In this document: piece after piece, positions 15,484 to 24,325 of the stretch
Layout: each line of letters starts with the position of its first letter
Position numbering within the stretch: position 1 is the first letter of the stretch
Origin: CAZMVY01 sp964617875
Lineage (GTDB): Bacteria; Planctomycetota; Phycisphaerae; UBA1845; PWPN01
Reading direction: 5' to 3'
NCBI GenBank assembly: GCA_964617875.1
Contig: CAZUAI010000025.1
Location: 1-64,000 of the forward strand
DNA length: 64,000 nucleotides
Made by a program: the position numbers and the translations under genes
The notes under the pieces: model-generated
The model's input: the letters and a program-made list of their open reading frames with translations, nothing else
Database searches by the model: none
Told to the model about the DNA's origin: nothing

Positions 15484-18102
15484 TCAGGGCAGCGGCATTC
15501 GAACCAAAAGGCTGGCGTATTGATCCCGCGCGACGGCGGCTGCGCGACCCAGTGGCGGGAAACCGGACGAACGACCCGAAGGCTGCGATGCCGCGGCCGG
15601 TTCCGATGCCGGCGAAGGTTCCGATGCCGGGGCCGGCCCCGAGGTGGGGGCGGTCTGCGTCGCGGCAGCTTCCGGGTCCTGGCAGAAGGCGTCCTCCAGT
15701 TGCTGCCGCCTCTCCGGCGACCAGCGACGGAGTTCCACGGTGCCCGGACGAGCGGCGTCCAGGTCGAGGGCGAGACGGCACTCCGCCGCGGCCATTCGCC
15801 TGACCTCGGCGATCTCGAAACCCTGCGGGGGCAGCAGATCGGCCAGCAGCGAGAGCATCTCCGCGAGCAGCAGGTGGTCCTGCGGCGATTGGGGGTAGCG
15901 GCTGACGGCGCCGCGTGCCGCCCCGATCGCCGCGTGCGCGTCGGCCAGGCCCCTGCACGCCTTCGCACGGAATGAGTGGGCGGTCGCCTTCGTTCGCTGG
16001 ATGCCGATCTCCAGCGGATCCCGCTGTTCGGCGACCTGAAGGAGCCGGACGATCTCCTCGATCATCTTCGCCGGCCAGACAACAAACGCCGCCGCCGGAG
16101 CGTCCGTCGGCGCCGAGCAGAAGATCGACGGTTCGCCGGCCGGCGCCTCGATCCGGTGCAGCTCGCGCAGGAGCCACTCGGCCGCTTCCCGCGGCGCGGT
16201 CGCATCCAGCGGGTCCGCGGCGATCGCCTCGCGGTACGCGGCCATCGCCGCCGAGCGAACCGGGTCGATCATGCCGCGCGGCGATGCCGTAGCGCTCTCC
16301 TGGCGGGCCAGCCGTCGGGCTTCCTCGACGTTCCACTGCACACAGGCCGCGGGTCGCCACAGCCAGACCGCGTGCGCGACGAAGAGAACGGCGAAGGCCG
16401 CCGCCATGACCACCGCCGGCCGGACCGCGGCGGGCCGATCGGTCGGCCCTTCCGCAGGCGCCGCGTTCTGGTAGCGGACCGCCAGCGCCGCCGCCAGCAC
16501 GGCGAACAGAACGGTCGCCGTAGCCGGATAGAAGACCGACACGTCGATCATGCCGTGCAGCAGAAACGCCAGCGCCCCGGCGAACAGAAGGAAGCCGGCG
16601 GCGGGCGCGATGGGGAGATCGGACCAGGCGAGCCGGTCGCTTTCGAGCATCGCCGCGACAAACGAGAGGCACCAGATGAGCAGGGGCACGCCGGCCGCGT
16701 AGCGGACGTAGTCAGTGGAATTGCCCCAGAGGCTCCAGACGCGGACAGCGAGCACGCCCGCCGCCAGCGAAAGGAGCCAGGGCCACGGTGAAAAGCGATC
16801 GGCGGCCGGGGGCCTCGCCTCCGGCGGCGGATCGGGCCGGGCCGGCGCCGTCATCGTCCAATGGAGCGAAACCCCGACCGCGAGCGCGACGAGGCCGGCC
16901 AGGCCGATCACGCCCCATTGGCAAAACGCGGAAAGCAGCCAGTTGTGCGGGTCCTGGATCTCCTCCGCCACGGCGATCGGTTTGTACCGCAGGTACACCT
17001 TGCCGAAGTTCTGCGCCCCGACGCCTGTCCAGAAGAAATCGCGAAGGAGCGGCTCCGTCGTTCGCCAGTAGTTCCAGCGGAATCCGAGAGAACTCCACGG
17101 CGACGAGTGCTTGGCCCCCACGACGACGGCCGCGCCGACAATCATCGCCAGCGCCCAGCCGGCGGCCCACCGGGCCGCCCATCGATCCCGAAACCGCGGC
17201 GAGACGAGCACCCAGCCGACGGCGAGCCCGGCGGTGAGCGCCCCCGCGAGCAGCGCGCCCCGGCTCCCTGTCATGACAATGGAGGCGAAGAGGAGGACCG
17301 CGAGAATCCCGGTGACCGCCGCGAACACGAGCCGGAACGGCGATGCCGGACCGCGCAGCTTGGCGGCCGCCAGCGCCGCCGCGACCCACGTCGAAAGCAG
17401 CAGAAAGCTGCCGGCGACGTTGGCATGCGCGAAGAACCCGCCCGCGTCGCGGGCCTCCAGGCGCTTTTCGTACAGCAGGACGCGGGCGTCGTCGAGCGGA
17501 ACGCCCTGTTGCGCCCAGAAGGTCTCCCGGTTCTTCTGGTACTCGGCAATCGTCTCGGGGTATTCGAGAAACCGCTGCAAGGCACACTGGGCCGCGAACG
17601 TGACGGCGGTTGCGACGAGCACGGACAGCAGCAGCCGGATCTGCCACGGACGGCGGAGGAGCCGCACGAGCACGCCGCAGACGATGATCGCCGTGAGCCA
17701 GTCGCTCGAGGCGTTCAGCGCGATTCGCTTGCCGCTCGCCGCGCTGAGCGAGTTCAGCATGCCGAGGGCCAGGAGCATCGCCCCGAACAGGATCCCCGCG
17801 GACCGCCGGTTGTCGGCCCGGCCCGGGCCTTTTGCCCAGCCGATCGCCGCGAGCACCGCCGCCGCCAGGACGAGCAGGCTCATCGTAAGGGGCAGCACCG
17901 GCCCCGGACCGGAGGGAAGGCCGAGCGCGAGGCCGAAGGGGTCGATCCCGGAGTCGAACGTTTCACTGACCAGCGGGCGTGCGCCGATCACGATCAGGAG
18001 CAGGTAAAGGGCGACCGTCTCGAGGATTACGGCCAATCCCGCAGGCTCGACCTGCCTTGCCTGGTCGGCACGTCCTGCCGTAACCGCCTTCGTCGAGACC
18101 AT
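15484..18102 (-). CDS. O-antigen ligase-like polytopic membrane protein
   Basis: An 872-residue protein. About a dozen membrane helices span residues 20-580, with the Wzy/WaaL-type GSRGALLAGALTAG segment and the large loop FFWTGVGAQNFGKVYLRYKP...DPHNWLLSAFCQWG, which holds the conserved histidine. The C-terminal third is soluble and rich in alanine with helical repeats resembling degenerate TPRs, ending in a proline/serine tail. Such proteins polymerise or ligate surface glycans from lipid carriers. There are no glycan-synthesis genes next to it, so its substrate is open. The ATG at 18102 starts just before the first helix; its upstream region holds an integrase relic. Confidence 0.8.
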   Translation of the reverse strand: MVSTKAVTAGRADQARQVEPAGLAVILETVALYLLLIVIGARPLVSETFDSGIDPFGLALGLPSGPGPVLPLTMSLLVLAAAVLAAIGWAKGPGRADNRRSAGILFGAMLLALGMLNSLSAASGKRIALNASSDWLTAIIVCGVLVRLLRRPWQIRLLLSVLVATAVTFAAQCALQRFLEYPETIAEYQKNRETFWAQQGVPLDDARVLLYEKRLEARDAGGFFAHANVAGSFLLLSTWVAAALAAAKLRGPASPFRLVFAAVTGILAVLLFASIVMTGSRGALLAGALTAGLAVGWVLVSPRFRDRWAARWAAGWALAMIVGAAVVVGAKHSSPWSSLGFRWNYWRTTEPLLRDFFWTGVGAQNFGKVYLRYKPIAVAEEIQDPHNWLLSAFCQWGVIGLAGLVALAVGVSLHWTMTAPARPDPPPEARPPAADRFSPWPWLLSLAAGVLAVRVWSLWGNSTDYVRYAAGVPLLIWCLSFVAAMLESDRLAWSDLPIAPAAGFLLFAGALAFLLHGMIDVSVFYPATATVLFAVLAAALAVRYQNAAPAEGPTDRPAAVRPAVVMAAAFAVLFVAHAVWLWRPAACVQWNVEEARRLARQESATASPRGMIDPVRSAAMAAYREAIAADPLDATAPREAAEWLLRELHRIEAPAGEPSIFCSAPTDAPAAAFVVWPAKMIEEIVRLLQVAEQRDPLEIGIQRTKATAHSFRAKACRGLADAHAAIGAARGAVSRYPQSPQDHLLLAEMLSLLADLLPPQGFEIAEVRRMAAAECRLALDLDAARPGTVELRRWSPERRQQLEDAFCQDPEAAATQTAPTSGPAPASEPSPASEPAAASQPSGRSSGFPPLGRAAAVARDQYASLLVRMPLP

Positions 18103-18119
18103 AAGCGGGCAGTGTGCCA

Positions 18120-18347
18120 CGACGAGCCGCCGGACGCAACCAATTGATCCACCGTGCTGTCCGGCGTTCCGTCCTTGCCTTGCGGCAGGCAGCGACCCGC
18201 TGCCGGCCACGTGGCGATGACCCGATCGTATTCCGCGCGGCTTTCAGGCGAGTCGTGCTTTCTAGGGTAGAAGTCCTTGCCGCCGAGGGTAACGACGGCT
18301 TGACCTGATGGCTTGTGCAAACGGTAGCTGGGATAGGTGTCCGGCAT
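18120..18347 (-). pseudogene. Relic of a tyrosine-type integrase, N-terminal part only
   Basis: The leftward frame from 18347 begins with PSYRLHKPSGQAVVTLGGKD and continues FYPRKH, SRAEYDRVIATW and STVDQLVAS. This is the N-terminal arm I associate with planctomycete phage-type integrases, which are normally several hundred residues long. Similarity fades after about 75 residues, before any catalytic Arg/His/Tyr, so only a fragment is left. A strong AGGAGG ribosome site still lies six bases before the ATG. It sits 115 bp past the 3' end of the tRNA gene, as an integrase beside its attachment site would. Confidence 0.65.
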
Positions 18348-18461
18348 GAGCGACCTCCTGCGGCCGGATCCGGTAGACTACCGGATCTTCAGGCCACCGA
18401 AGCCGCACTTCCCGACACGGGAAGGTACGCTAACTCAAGCGTTCGGCGTGCGTTACAACAC

Positions 18462-18534
18462 TAGCGGGGGCAGGATTCGAACCTGCGACCTCGAGGTTAT
18501 GAGCCTCGCGAGCTGCCAGCTGCTCCACCCCGCA
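18462..18534 (-). tRNA. tRNA-Met, initiator type (anticodon CAT)
   Basis: The leftward strand folds into a 73-nt cloverleaf with loop CTCATAA and T-arm GCAGG/CCTGC around TTCGAAT. Initiator traits are the unpaired first acceptor position (U1 opposite U72) and the A11-U24 pair in the GAGC/GCTC D stem. The anticodon stem is CGAGG/CCTCG, so positions 29-31/39-41 read AGG/CCU, not the classical GGG/CCC. CCA is not encoded. It is flanked by an integrase relic on its 3' side. Confidence 0.92.
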
Positions 18535-18715
18535 GCCACGTTCAGGCCCCCCTATTATCACCTGCCGTCGCGACCTGTCAAGCACCACGATCGATGGCCC
18601 CGCCACGCCCCGCGATCCGAAGCGGCACGCGATCGGCGAATCACCGATTCCACGAGGGCGGACTGCCGATAAACCAGTAGATTCTGACCCCGTTTCAGGA
18701 GTCGGATAGGCGTTG

Positions 18716-21442
18716 ATGTCCGATAACTCGCGAACCAGGCTGGCCCTTGTGCTTGCGGCGACGCTGGCCGGCGGGGCCTCGACGGCCAGCGGTCAGGTTG
18801 CGCCACCGCCTTCCCCGCAGGCGGGTGTAAACGGCGCCGCGTTCGAGAATCTGCTCACGGGCGACCGACGACGACTCGCGGCGCAGTTCGATTTCAACGA
18901 GCGGCCGCTCGGCAACTACGAGTCGCTTCCCATGCGTTGGGAGCGGTACAGGGCGTGGGGCTATCCGCACTATCTCGCGGCCGGGTTCGACGAGACGGTG
19001 GGCCACGGAGCGCCGCCGAGCTTCCGGTTCGACCTGAACGGGGGCAGCGTCGCGTTTCTGTACGTCAGCCGCACGATCGAGGTCGTGCCGGCGAACGATT
19101 ACGTCATCCTTGCTTGGGTCCGGACAGAAGGACTCCGCCGCGCGCGGGCCTGTATCAGCGCCGCCTACATGGACCGCACCGGCGCCGTGCTGGCGAACAC
19201 CGAGGTCTTCAGCCGGCCCGTCGGCGGGACCGACAACGGCCCGTGGCACCGCCTGAAGATCGAGTTGCGCGCCGGCGTCCGCGAGGCGCGGTTCGTCGCC
19301 CTCGGCCTCTGGCTGACACAGCCGGGGGCAATCCCCGAGGGCGAGCGGGGCACGCCCGCCTCCGCCGACGACATCGAAGACATCCACGGCACCGCCTGGT
19401 TCGACGACATCGAAGTATACCGCGTTCCGCACGATTACCTGGAGACCGGGATGCCGGGCAACGTCTTCCCGCCGGGCCGGCCGCCCGTGCTGCTCGTCCG
19501 CGTGAGCGATCCCGACGGCACCGGCCTCGAGGCGACCCTCACGGTGCGCGATGCCGAGGGCGCGGAACTGCTGCGGCGCACCCTGCCGATCCGGCCCGTC
19601 CGCGCCGTCGAGCCGGATCGCATCGAACTCCCGGACCGCGGGCCCGGCCAGTATTCGGCCGAACTCTCCGTCTCCACATCGGCCGGCACGCTGGCCTCGC
19701 GGACGTTGCAGTTCGTCCGGCTCGGCGCGGGCGCCGCCCGCGGCGATCCGGCGCACAGGGCCGGCCGTGGGTTCGGGGTCGAGGTCGTGGACTTGCTCCA
19801 GACGCACATGCCGGACCAGTTGGCGCTGATCGAGCACCTCAATCCGGAGTGGGTGAAGGTGCCCGTATGGCACATGGCGTCCCTGGCTTCCTCCTCCGCC
19901 GCCGCCCGGGAGCCGGCCATCGACGCGCACCTGTCGCGGCTTGCCGCCGCCGGCCACGAACCCGTCGGCTGGATCGGCCGCGACCGCCCGCCAAGAACGA
20001 TTCGGCGCGAGACGGGTACGCTGCTCGACCTGCTTGGCGGCCCGGCGGAGACGTGGCAACCCCGGCTGGCGTACACCTGGTCGCTCTATGCCGGATTGAT
20101 CGGCTGGTGGCAGTTCGGGGACGAGGAAGACACCGAACTGGTCCGCGACCCGCGTCTGCCCGGCGTCATGACGGCAGTGCGCCAGCAGATGACGGGAATC
20201 CTGAACAATCCGGCCATCGTGATGCCGGCCGATCTTCTCGGCTCGCCGGGGCTCACGGACGGCGCCCCGGCGCCAGGTCCGGCGCAGGCCCTGGCGGCCT
20301 ACCTGCCGTCGGACATCCCGCCCGAGAGGTTCTCGGAGTACTGGCCCCGATCCGGCTTGTCGAACGGATTTCGGCTGTGGCTCACGATCGAGCCGCTGCC
20401 GGTCGATCGCTACCCCCGCCTGGAACGTCTCACGGACCTGACCAAGCGGCTGATCCTCGCGAAGGCCAACAACGCCTCGGCGATCTTCCTTCGTCAGCCG
20501 TGGAGCGTGAGCGCGGCCGGCGGAGCGGCCCCGACCGAGGACTACGTCTTTTTCCGGACCGTCTCGGCGTCGCTGGAGGACTCGACCGGCATCGGCCGGC
20601 TCGCCATCGACGGCCGCGTGGAATGCCACGTCTTTGACCGTGGCGGGCGGGCCGTGATGGCCGTATGGGATGATTACGCACCACCGTCCGGCCGCATCTG
20701 CTGGATGTCGCTCGACGCGGGCGCCACGCAGACGGACCCGTGGGGCGGCGTGACCCGGCTCACCGCGGTCGGAGACGAGTATCCCGTCCGGATCGGCCGC
20801 ATGCCCACGTTCGTGCAGCCGCTGCCCACGTGGATCGTCCGGCTTCGTCAGGGATTCGCGGTGACGCCGCCGCGCATCGAGGCGCGTCTCGCGCAGCACG
20901 AGCGAACGGTGCGGTTCGAGAACCCCCTCGCCGAGCCGATCAGCGGCGAGGTCCGGCTGGTAGCGCCCGCCGGATGGGAAATCCGTCCGTCGTCGTTTCG
21001 CTTCGCGCTGGCGCCGGGGCAGGTCCACGAGGAACGGGTGGCGCTCACGTTTTCGATCAACGAACCCGCGGGCACGAAGGTGATTCTGAGCGAGTTCGTC
21101 ATCGACGCCGACCGCGTCCATCGGCTGCGTATCCCGGCGTGGCTCGAACTCGGCCTGGAAGGCATCGAGGTCGAGACGTTCACGCAGCGCACGGACGGGC
21201 GCGCCGTCATCCGCCAGACGGTGACGAACCGCACGGATGCGGCCGTGAGTTTCTACAGTCACCTCACCGCCGCCCAGCGCGAGCGCCAGACCCGCCTCAT
21301 CGCGAATCTGCAGCCCGGCCAGACCGCCACGCGCGAATTCGTGCTCGAGAACGCCGCCGAACTGGCCGGCCGCCGCATGCGGCTCGCCCTGCAGGAGGTC
21401 GGCGGCTCGCGCGTGTGGAACTCCCTCCTCGATGTGCCGTGA
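18716..21442 (+). CDS. Large secreted protein of unknown function, possible TIM-barrel with beta-sandwich flanks
   Basis: A 908-residue protein with a signal peptide (cleavage near residue 26 after ASTASG). Residues of roughly 60-240 look like a carbohydrate-binding-type beta sandwich (WFDDIEVYRV end motif). Next comes an Ig-like stretch. A middle region from about 340 to 600 contains VEVVDLLQTHMPDQLALIEHL, WWQFGDEEDT and FRLWLTIEPLP, which resembles a glycosidase barrel with a possible acidic pair in DEEDTE. Two more beta-rich domains finish it. I do not recognise the family. The gene stands alone, with a TTG immediately before the chosen ATG. Confidence 0.7.
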   Translation: MSDNSRTRLALVLAATLAGGASTASGQVAPPPSPQAGVNGAAFENLLTGDRRRLAAQFDFNERPLGNYESLPMRWERYRAWGYPHYLAAGFDETVGHGAPPSFRFDLNGGSVAFLYVSRTIEVVPANDYVILAWVRTEGLRRARACISAAYMDRTGAVLANTEVFSRPVGGTDNGPWHRLKIELRAGVREARFVALGLWLTQPGAIPEGERGTPASADDIEDIHGTAWFDDIEVYRVPHDYLETGMPGNVFPPGRPPVLLVRVSDPDGTGLEATLTVRDAEGAELLRRTLPIRPVRAVEPDRIELPDRGPGQYSAELSVSTSAGTLASRTLQFVRLGAGAARGDPAHRAGRGFGVEVVDLLQTHMPDQLALIEHLNPEWVKVPVWHMASLASSSAAAREPAIDAHLSRLAAAGHEPVGWIGRDRPPRTIRRETGTLLDLLGGPAETWQPRLAYTWSLYAGLIGWWQFGDEEDTELVRDPRLPGVMTAVRQQMTGILNNPAIVMPADLLGSPGLTDGAPAPGPAQALAAYLPSDIPPERFSEYWPRSGLSNGFRLWLTIEPLPVDRYPRLERLTDLTKRLILAKANNASAIFLRQPWSVSAAGGAAPTEDYVFFRTVSASLEDSTGIGRLAIDGRVECHVFDRGGRAVMAVWDDYAPPSGRICWMSLDAGATQTDPWGGVTRLTAVGDEYPVRIGRMPTFVQPLPTWIVRLRQGFAVTPPRIEARLAQHERTVRFENPLAEPISGEVRLVAPAGWEIRPSSFRFALAPGQVHEERVALTFSINEPAGTKVILSEFVIDADRVHRLRIPAWLELGLEGIEVETFTQRTDGRAVIRQTVTNRTDAAVSFYSHLTAAQRERQTRLIANLQPGQTATREFVLENAAELAGRRMRLALQEVGGSRVWNSLLDVP

Positions 21443-21494
21443 TTCCGCCGTGGCACCGTCGGCGCCGCAGGCAACGCACGAGCGAAGGGCCGGG

Positions 21495-22704
21495 TCAGTC
21501 GCGTATAAACAATACGTATCGGACAGCCAGCTTTCGCGAGGCGAGCGAGATCGTGTCCGGACGGCCCTCCCGGATCTCGAGTTCCACGTTTTCGACGGTG
21601 CCGGCCGGCAGCCCCCGGTCGTCGTAGAACTCGCACCGCATCTCCAGCGTCTTCTTGCCTTTGCGGCAGGTCATGACGAACCGGACGCTCATCTGACCGT
21701 CGGCCAGCGTGGCCACACGTTCCTGAAGGATTGCCACGCGTTCGGCCAGCTTGGCGTTTTCGAAGTACACGGTGCCGTGAGCCGACGAGGCGGCCAGCGA
21801 CGGTCGGCGCGGATCGCGCGGCACCGGCGGCGGGGCCGACAGCCCGGACAGCGGGCGTGAAGAATCCTGAACGGGGCCGGCCAGCCTTGCGTCCCGGTCG
21901 GGCACACGAGTCCCCCCGCCTTCGATGGCGCGATCGCGGGCGGCCGTCGGTTTCTTCGAAGCGGCAGCGGCGACGGGGGAGCGACCGGCCTGGGGCGTGC
22001 CGGACCGGGCGGGGGCCGCGGGGGCTGCCTCCGTTGCAGCGCCGGGCGTGTTCTCCTTCGCCCTTGCCGGAGGCGCGGGGGGCTTCGCGCGCCGGCGGCT
22101 CTCCGATGGCGAAGCCTTCGCCACCGCGCCGGGGGTTGCCGCCGGGGCGGTCGCCGGCGGCGGCTGGGCCGCGACGGGGGTCGCGGGCCCCGGCACGGCA
22201 CCGGAGTCGGCCGTGAAGACCGTTCGTCCGTTGCGCGGATTGACGAGTTCGAGCACGAGTCGGGAGTACCGCTTTCCGTCGGCGCCGCTCACCCCCCGCG
22301 GCTCCCACATCGCGCGCGTCCAGCACGGTGTCGGAGGGTTCCGGCTCCGCGGCCGCGGTCGGCACGAATCGAACACCCGCTTCGGCCTGCCGATTGATCG
22401 CGTCGCCGAGCAGCGCGCCGAGCGCGGTCGCGTCCTTTGCCGCAACATCCTCCAGTCCGACAAAGGTGGGGCCGCGCACGACGACGTTGTCGTTGGCGTG
22501 CGCCTTCGCCTTCCATGCGCCGACGGCGCGCGACAGCGCGGGCGCCGCGGCCTGGACCTGCTCCGCGGTCGGGGCGCCGAGGGGCCGAGGCGGCGCGGCC
22601 TGCCCGCCGCGAGACCCGGTCGTCGTCTCTCGCGACGAACTGCAACCGACCGCCGCCAGCAGCACGCTTCCTGCGACCATCCCGCGAAACATCAAGCGAA
22701 GCAT
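21495..22704 (-). CDS. Lipoprotein with LpoB-like and DUF1425-like parts, broken by a frameshift
   Basis: The N-terminal 138 codons start with a lipoprotein signal (LLAAVGCSSS, lipobox Cys21) and continue with VVRGPTFVGLEDVAAKDATALG, like outer-membrane PBP activators. At a run of six G (leftward strand, 22291-22296) the frame must move by +1 to continue as ADGKRYSRLVLELVNPRNG. That continuation leads to a long Ala/Pro linker and a C-terminal domain (TVYFENAKLAERVAI, VRYVLFIRD) resembling DUF1425/YcfL. Removing one G restores a single frame of about 402 codons. It follows a PDZ protein, an anti-sigma factor and an ECF sigma factor. Confidence 0.7.
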
Positions 22705-22741
22705 CGCGTCATCTTCGCACGCCGTGGCGTTTCGTGCAAGC

Positions 22742-23710
22742 CTATTTCGTCCGCTTCTGGATGTCCTCGAACTCCCTGAACAGGTCGGGGCTCTTCTGCC
22801 GGAACTGCTCCGCGTTTTCGAACTCCATCCGGATCTCGGAGTTCGCGCGGCGGATGGTCACGGTGATCCTGCCGGACGCATCCACGGCGAAGGAGGTAAA
22901 ACGCCTGTCCGTGTCGCCCGGACGTTCCCTTTCCGCAGAACTGCCGGGATCCTCGCGCTTCCCGACCCACTCGTCCAGCTTCTTGCGCAGTTTGTCGGGA
23001 TCGACATACCTGTAGAGGTCGCGGTACTTGTCGATCTGTTCCCGGTATTTCCGCAGCGCCTCGCCCCACTCGCGCAGGCGATCCGGATTCGGGGGCTGGC
23101 CGGCGCCCGGCGGCGGCTCGTTGAAGAAGAACATGTGCGGCTCCAGGTCCGGTCGCTCGCCGAGATCCTCGAGGATGTAACCGGGGCCGTGCGGGTTCGG
23201 CCGCAGGATCTTGCCGCGGATGCTGAAGCTGTCGCGAATCATTTCTTCCGGGTGGCGCGGATGCTTGTACCGGATCCGGTCCGGCGGCGGCATCCGGTCG
23301 AGTATGACGCGAACGTCGCGCGGCCTGCCTTTGTGAATCAGGTCCAGGCGGACCTCGGTTCCCGGGCGCTTGCCGCGCAGGATCTCGCTGAACCTCGGGC
23401 ACTCGGCGGGCACCCGCTCGCCGTCAAGCTTCAGGACCACGTCGTACTGGTCGATCCCGGCGCGATCGGCCGGGCTGTCCTGGGCGACGTTCTGCACCAT
23501 CATCGCGGGCCCGTCCAGGTCCAGATGCGCCGCAAGCGACCGCGGCACCGGGCCGATCTGCACGCCCAGCCAGCCGGCATCCCCATCGGGCGGATCCGGC
23601 AGCCGGACCGTCCACGTCCGCCCGTCGGGCGGCTCGTGCGCAAATGCGATACCCGGCAATGTTCCGATCCCGACACAGAAGACAAACGCCCATCGCCACG
23701 CATGAGTCAT
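22742..23710 (-). CDS. Exported PDZ domain protein
   Basis: A 322-residue protein with a signal peptide (cleavage after IAFA, about residue 24). A single PDZ domain spans about residues 45-130 (GWLGVQIGP, SPADRAGIDQYDVVLKLDGE), and a charged, coiled-coil-prone region rich in Arg, Glu and Lys follows. No protease domain is present, so it is probably a binding or scaffold protein in the periplasm. AGGAG lies seven bases upstream of the chosen ATG. It follows the ECF sigma and anti-sigma genes on the same strand with 28 bp spacing, hinting at a regulated-proteolysis or envelope-sensing role. Confidence 0.83.
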   Translation of the reverse strand: MTHAWRWAFVFCVGIGTLPGIAFAHEPPDGRTWTVRLPDPPDGDAGWLGVQIGPVPRSLAAHLDLDGPAMMVQNVAQDSPADRAGIDQYDVVLKLDGERVPAECPRFSEILRGKRPGTEVRLDLIHKGRPRDVRVILDRMPPPDRIRYKHPRHPEEMIRDSFSIRGKILRPNPHGPGYILEDLGERPDLEPHMFFFNEPPPGAGQPPNPDRLREWGEALRKYREQIDKYRDLYRYVDPDKLRKKLDEWVGKREDPGSSAERERPGDTDRRFTSFAVDASGRITVTIRRANSEIRMEFENAEQFRQKSPDLFREFEDIQKRTK

Positions 23711-23738
23711 GATTCGGCTCCTCTTCCCGGAGCGGGTC

Positions 23739-24308
23739 TCACAGGTCGCCACTGACCGGAACGACGCCCGTGCGTTCGCGGTTCAGCTCCAGCAGATACA
23801 CCGTTTTCCCGTCCTCCCCCACCACGCCGAAGACGTCCCGGTCCAGGGCACGTCGGCGATAGTGCGGGACTTCCGGCGGATCGATCTCTCCAGCCACCGG
23901 TGCGGCGACGGAAGGCAGGCCGGCGACCGTGACCGGTTCCGGAGACGCCGCCCCGCCGGCCGGCAGGCTCGGACGTTTCGACGCCACCTGCCCCAGATAG
24001 GCCGGTCCGCCGATCAGAAAGACGACCGCGGCGGCCACCGCCAGCGGAAGCGGCCATCGGCGAACGCGGATTCGGTACACCGGCGCCCTCGGGCGCTCGA
24101 CGGATGGCACAACGGCCGGGGCGTCGCTGACCAGCTCCTGCAGAACGGACCGCACCAGGTCGTCTTGCCGCTGCGCGGCCTCGAGCTGCTGTCGCGCCTC
24201 GCGCGACCGGATCACGAGCTTGTCCAGCTCGTAGCTCTCCGCCTCGGTCATTTCGCCGTCGAGGCGCCGAGTGATAAGCCGCTCCAGTCTGTCATCACGA
24301 ATGGACAT
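23739..24308 (-). CDS. Membrane anti-sigma factor-like protein
   Basis: A 189-residue protein with an N-terminal acidic helix-rich domain (RLERLITRRLDGEMTEAESYELDKL), one membrane helix near residues 88-108 (LPLAVAAAVVFLIGGPAYLG) and a C-terminal extracytoplasmic segment ending in a KTVYLLELNRE strand. This layout is that of single-pass anti-sigma factors. It is directly downstream of an ECF sigma gene, which it probably holds inactive. ATG at 24317 is an alternative start three codons upstream. No zinc-binding HxxxCxxC motif is present, unlike the anti-sigma at 55144. Confidence 0.8.
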   Translation of the reverse strand: MSIRDDRLERLITRRLDGEMTEAESYELDKLVIRSREARQQLEAAQRQDDLVRSVLQELVSDAPAVVPSVERPRAPVYRIRVRRWPLPLAVAAAVVFLIGGPAYLGQVASKRPSLPAGGAASPEPVTVAGLPSVAAPVAGEIDPPEVPHYRRRALDRDVFGVVGEDGKTVYLLELNRERTGVVPVSGDL

Positions 24309-24325
24309 CGAACGCATCCCGCACG

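Noticed and set aside
16861..18147. Rightward open frame opposite the O-antigen-ligase-like gene
   Set aside because: The leftward frame has clear membrane helices and ligase motifs; this one is a charged shadow.
18462..18534. A second copy of the tRNA 3' end as attR within the window
   Set aside because: I did not see a repeat of the T-arm/acceptor sequence elsewhere in the 64 kb, so the island's far border is not defined here.
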